From contig CAJXXO010000146.1 of assembly GCA_913062655.1 (NCBI GenBank), positions 1 to 6,754 of the forward strand: a DNA stretch of 6,754 nucleotides. Reading direction: 5' to 3'. The DNA is from an uncultured Bacteroidota bacterium. Its GTDB lineage: Bacteria; Bacteroidota; Bacteroidia; Chitinophagales; S012-47. Shown here piece after piece: positions 6,526 through 6,754 of the stretch (position 1 is the stretch's first letter; every line of letters begins with the position of its first letter). The translations under genes and the position numbers were made by a program. The notes below the pieces were generated by a model, which saw nothing but the letters and a program-made list of their open reading frames with translations, had not been told where the DNA came from and did not search any database.

Positions 6526-6754
6526 ACGGAAAAGCCGCGCTTGTGGTGTAACGGTACGGTCAAAGAGTGGGGTTGCGTTCGAATGCGTGCAATACATCAG
6601 GGTATGCCTGCGCTGCTGCGATCAGGATGACGAAGGCGTGTTATGGTTTTTAGGGTGTGATTGCTGTAAATGACGAGATCGCTTCTCCGACTGAGGCAGA
6701 TTTGGCGATATCGTGTCGGCAAATGTGATGGTTTTAAAAACCTTATAAAAAGCC
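6526..6754. other. Right-end stretch without a convincing gene
   Basis: About 230 bp upstream of gldA show no gene I can support. Short open frames run off the window edge. On the plus strand one starts at ATG 6670, directly after an in-frame TAA, and gives 28 codons to the edge. On the minus strand two overlapping frames enter from the edge and stop at 6622-6624 and 6597-6599. None has a recognisable motif. The stretch contains a tRNA-like segment (6537-6596) and a small inverted repeat, GGTTT-TAA-AAACC, at 6730-6742. Confidence 0.6.
6537..6596 (+). other. tRNA-like fragment, possibly a decayed tRNA (weak)
   Basis: TGGTGTAACGGTA (6544-6556) looks like the D-arm region of Bacteroidota tRNA-Gln as I remember it, and GTTCGAAT (6577-6584) is the usual T-loop sequence. 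They occur in the right order but only 20 nt apart, where about 30 are expected. The D-stem, T-stem and most of the acceptor do not pair, and there is no anticodon arm, so this is not a working tRNA. Chance resemblance remains possible. Confidence 0.2.

Noticed and set aside
6155..6526. 123-codon plus-strand open frame opposite gldA
   Set aside because: It lies antisense to a clear ABC ATPase, and its translation matches no family I recognise.
6573..6589. Intact tRNA suggested by the GTTCGAAT T-loop sequence
   Set aside because: The flanking T-stem positions do not pair, the D-stem does not pair, and the anticodon arm is missing, so no functional tRNA can form.
6730..6742. Terminator-like inverted repeat near the right edge
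   Set aside because: The stem is only five base pairs, mostly A-T, with no clear gene ending beside it within the window.
1..6754. Mobile element, CRISPR array, phage or defence genes
   Set aside because: There are no transposase, integrase, phage or nuclease motifs, no spaced direct repeats and no long inverted repeats; all large frames are explained by housekeeping or transporter genes.

Overview
The window looks like chromosomal DNA from a Bacteroidota bacterium. The main evidence is the gldA, gldF and gldG set, which is characteristic of that phylum. Supporting it are a Bacteroidota-type DnaN with a C-terminal VMPVM tail, two TAnnTTTG -7 promoter elements, and the lack of clear Shine-Dalgarno sequences. 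The roughly balanced base composition and the gene order would fit Saprospiria (Lewinella-like), but that placement is inference only.

Layout, left to right. Positions 1-899 (+) hold the C-terminal three quarters of a class III PLP-dependent aminotransferase whose start lies outside the window. It converges on dnaN (896-2014, -), the DNA polymerase III sliding clamp, and the two genes share the palindrome TTAA as their stop codons. A 109-bp gap (2015-2123) carries a probable dnaN promoter. Next comes a tight four-gene operon on the minus strand, transcribed from right to left: gldA (6511 to 5585, ABC ATPase), gldF (5588 to 4854, ABC-2 permease), gldG (4852 to 3137, membrane-anchored auxiliary component) and a DUF4340 protein (3140 to 2124). 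The junctions are a 4-bp ATGA overlap, a 1-nt gap and another 4-bp ATGA overlap, so the four proteins are probably made together. The right end (6512-6754) has no convincing gene. It holds a probable gldA promoter and a short stretch resembling pieces of a tRNA that does not fold as one.

How the genes work together. GldA would dimerise and power GldF in the inner membrane. GldG and the DUF4340 protein both have an N-terminal membrane anchor and a large domain predicted outside the cytoplasm, so they probably act as accessory parts of the same transporter. The gld names come from gliding motility in Flavobacterium, but the substrate is unknown and the sequence does not show that this organism glides. 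dnaN lies downstream on the same strand, so read-through from the gld operon is possible in addition to its own promoter.

I found no mobile element, CRISPR array, intact RNA gene or clear intrinsic terminator, and nothing that I would call a new system. The least characterised item is the DUF4340 protein as a likely fourth component of the Gld transporter.
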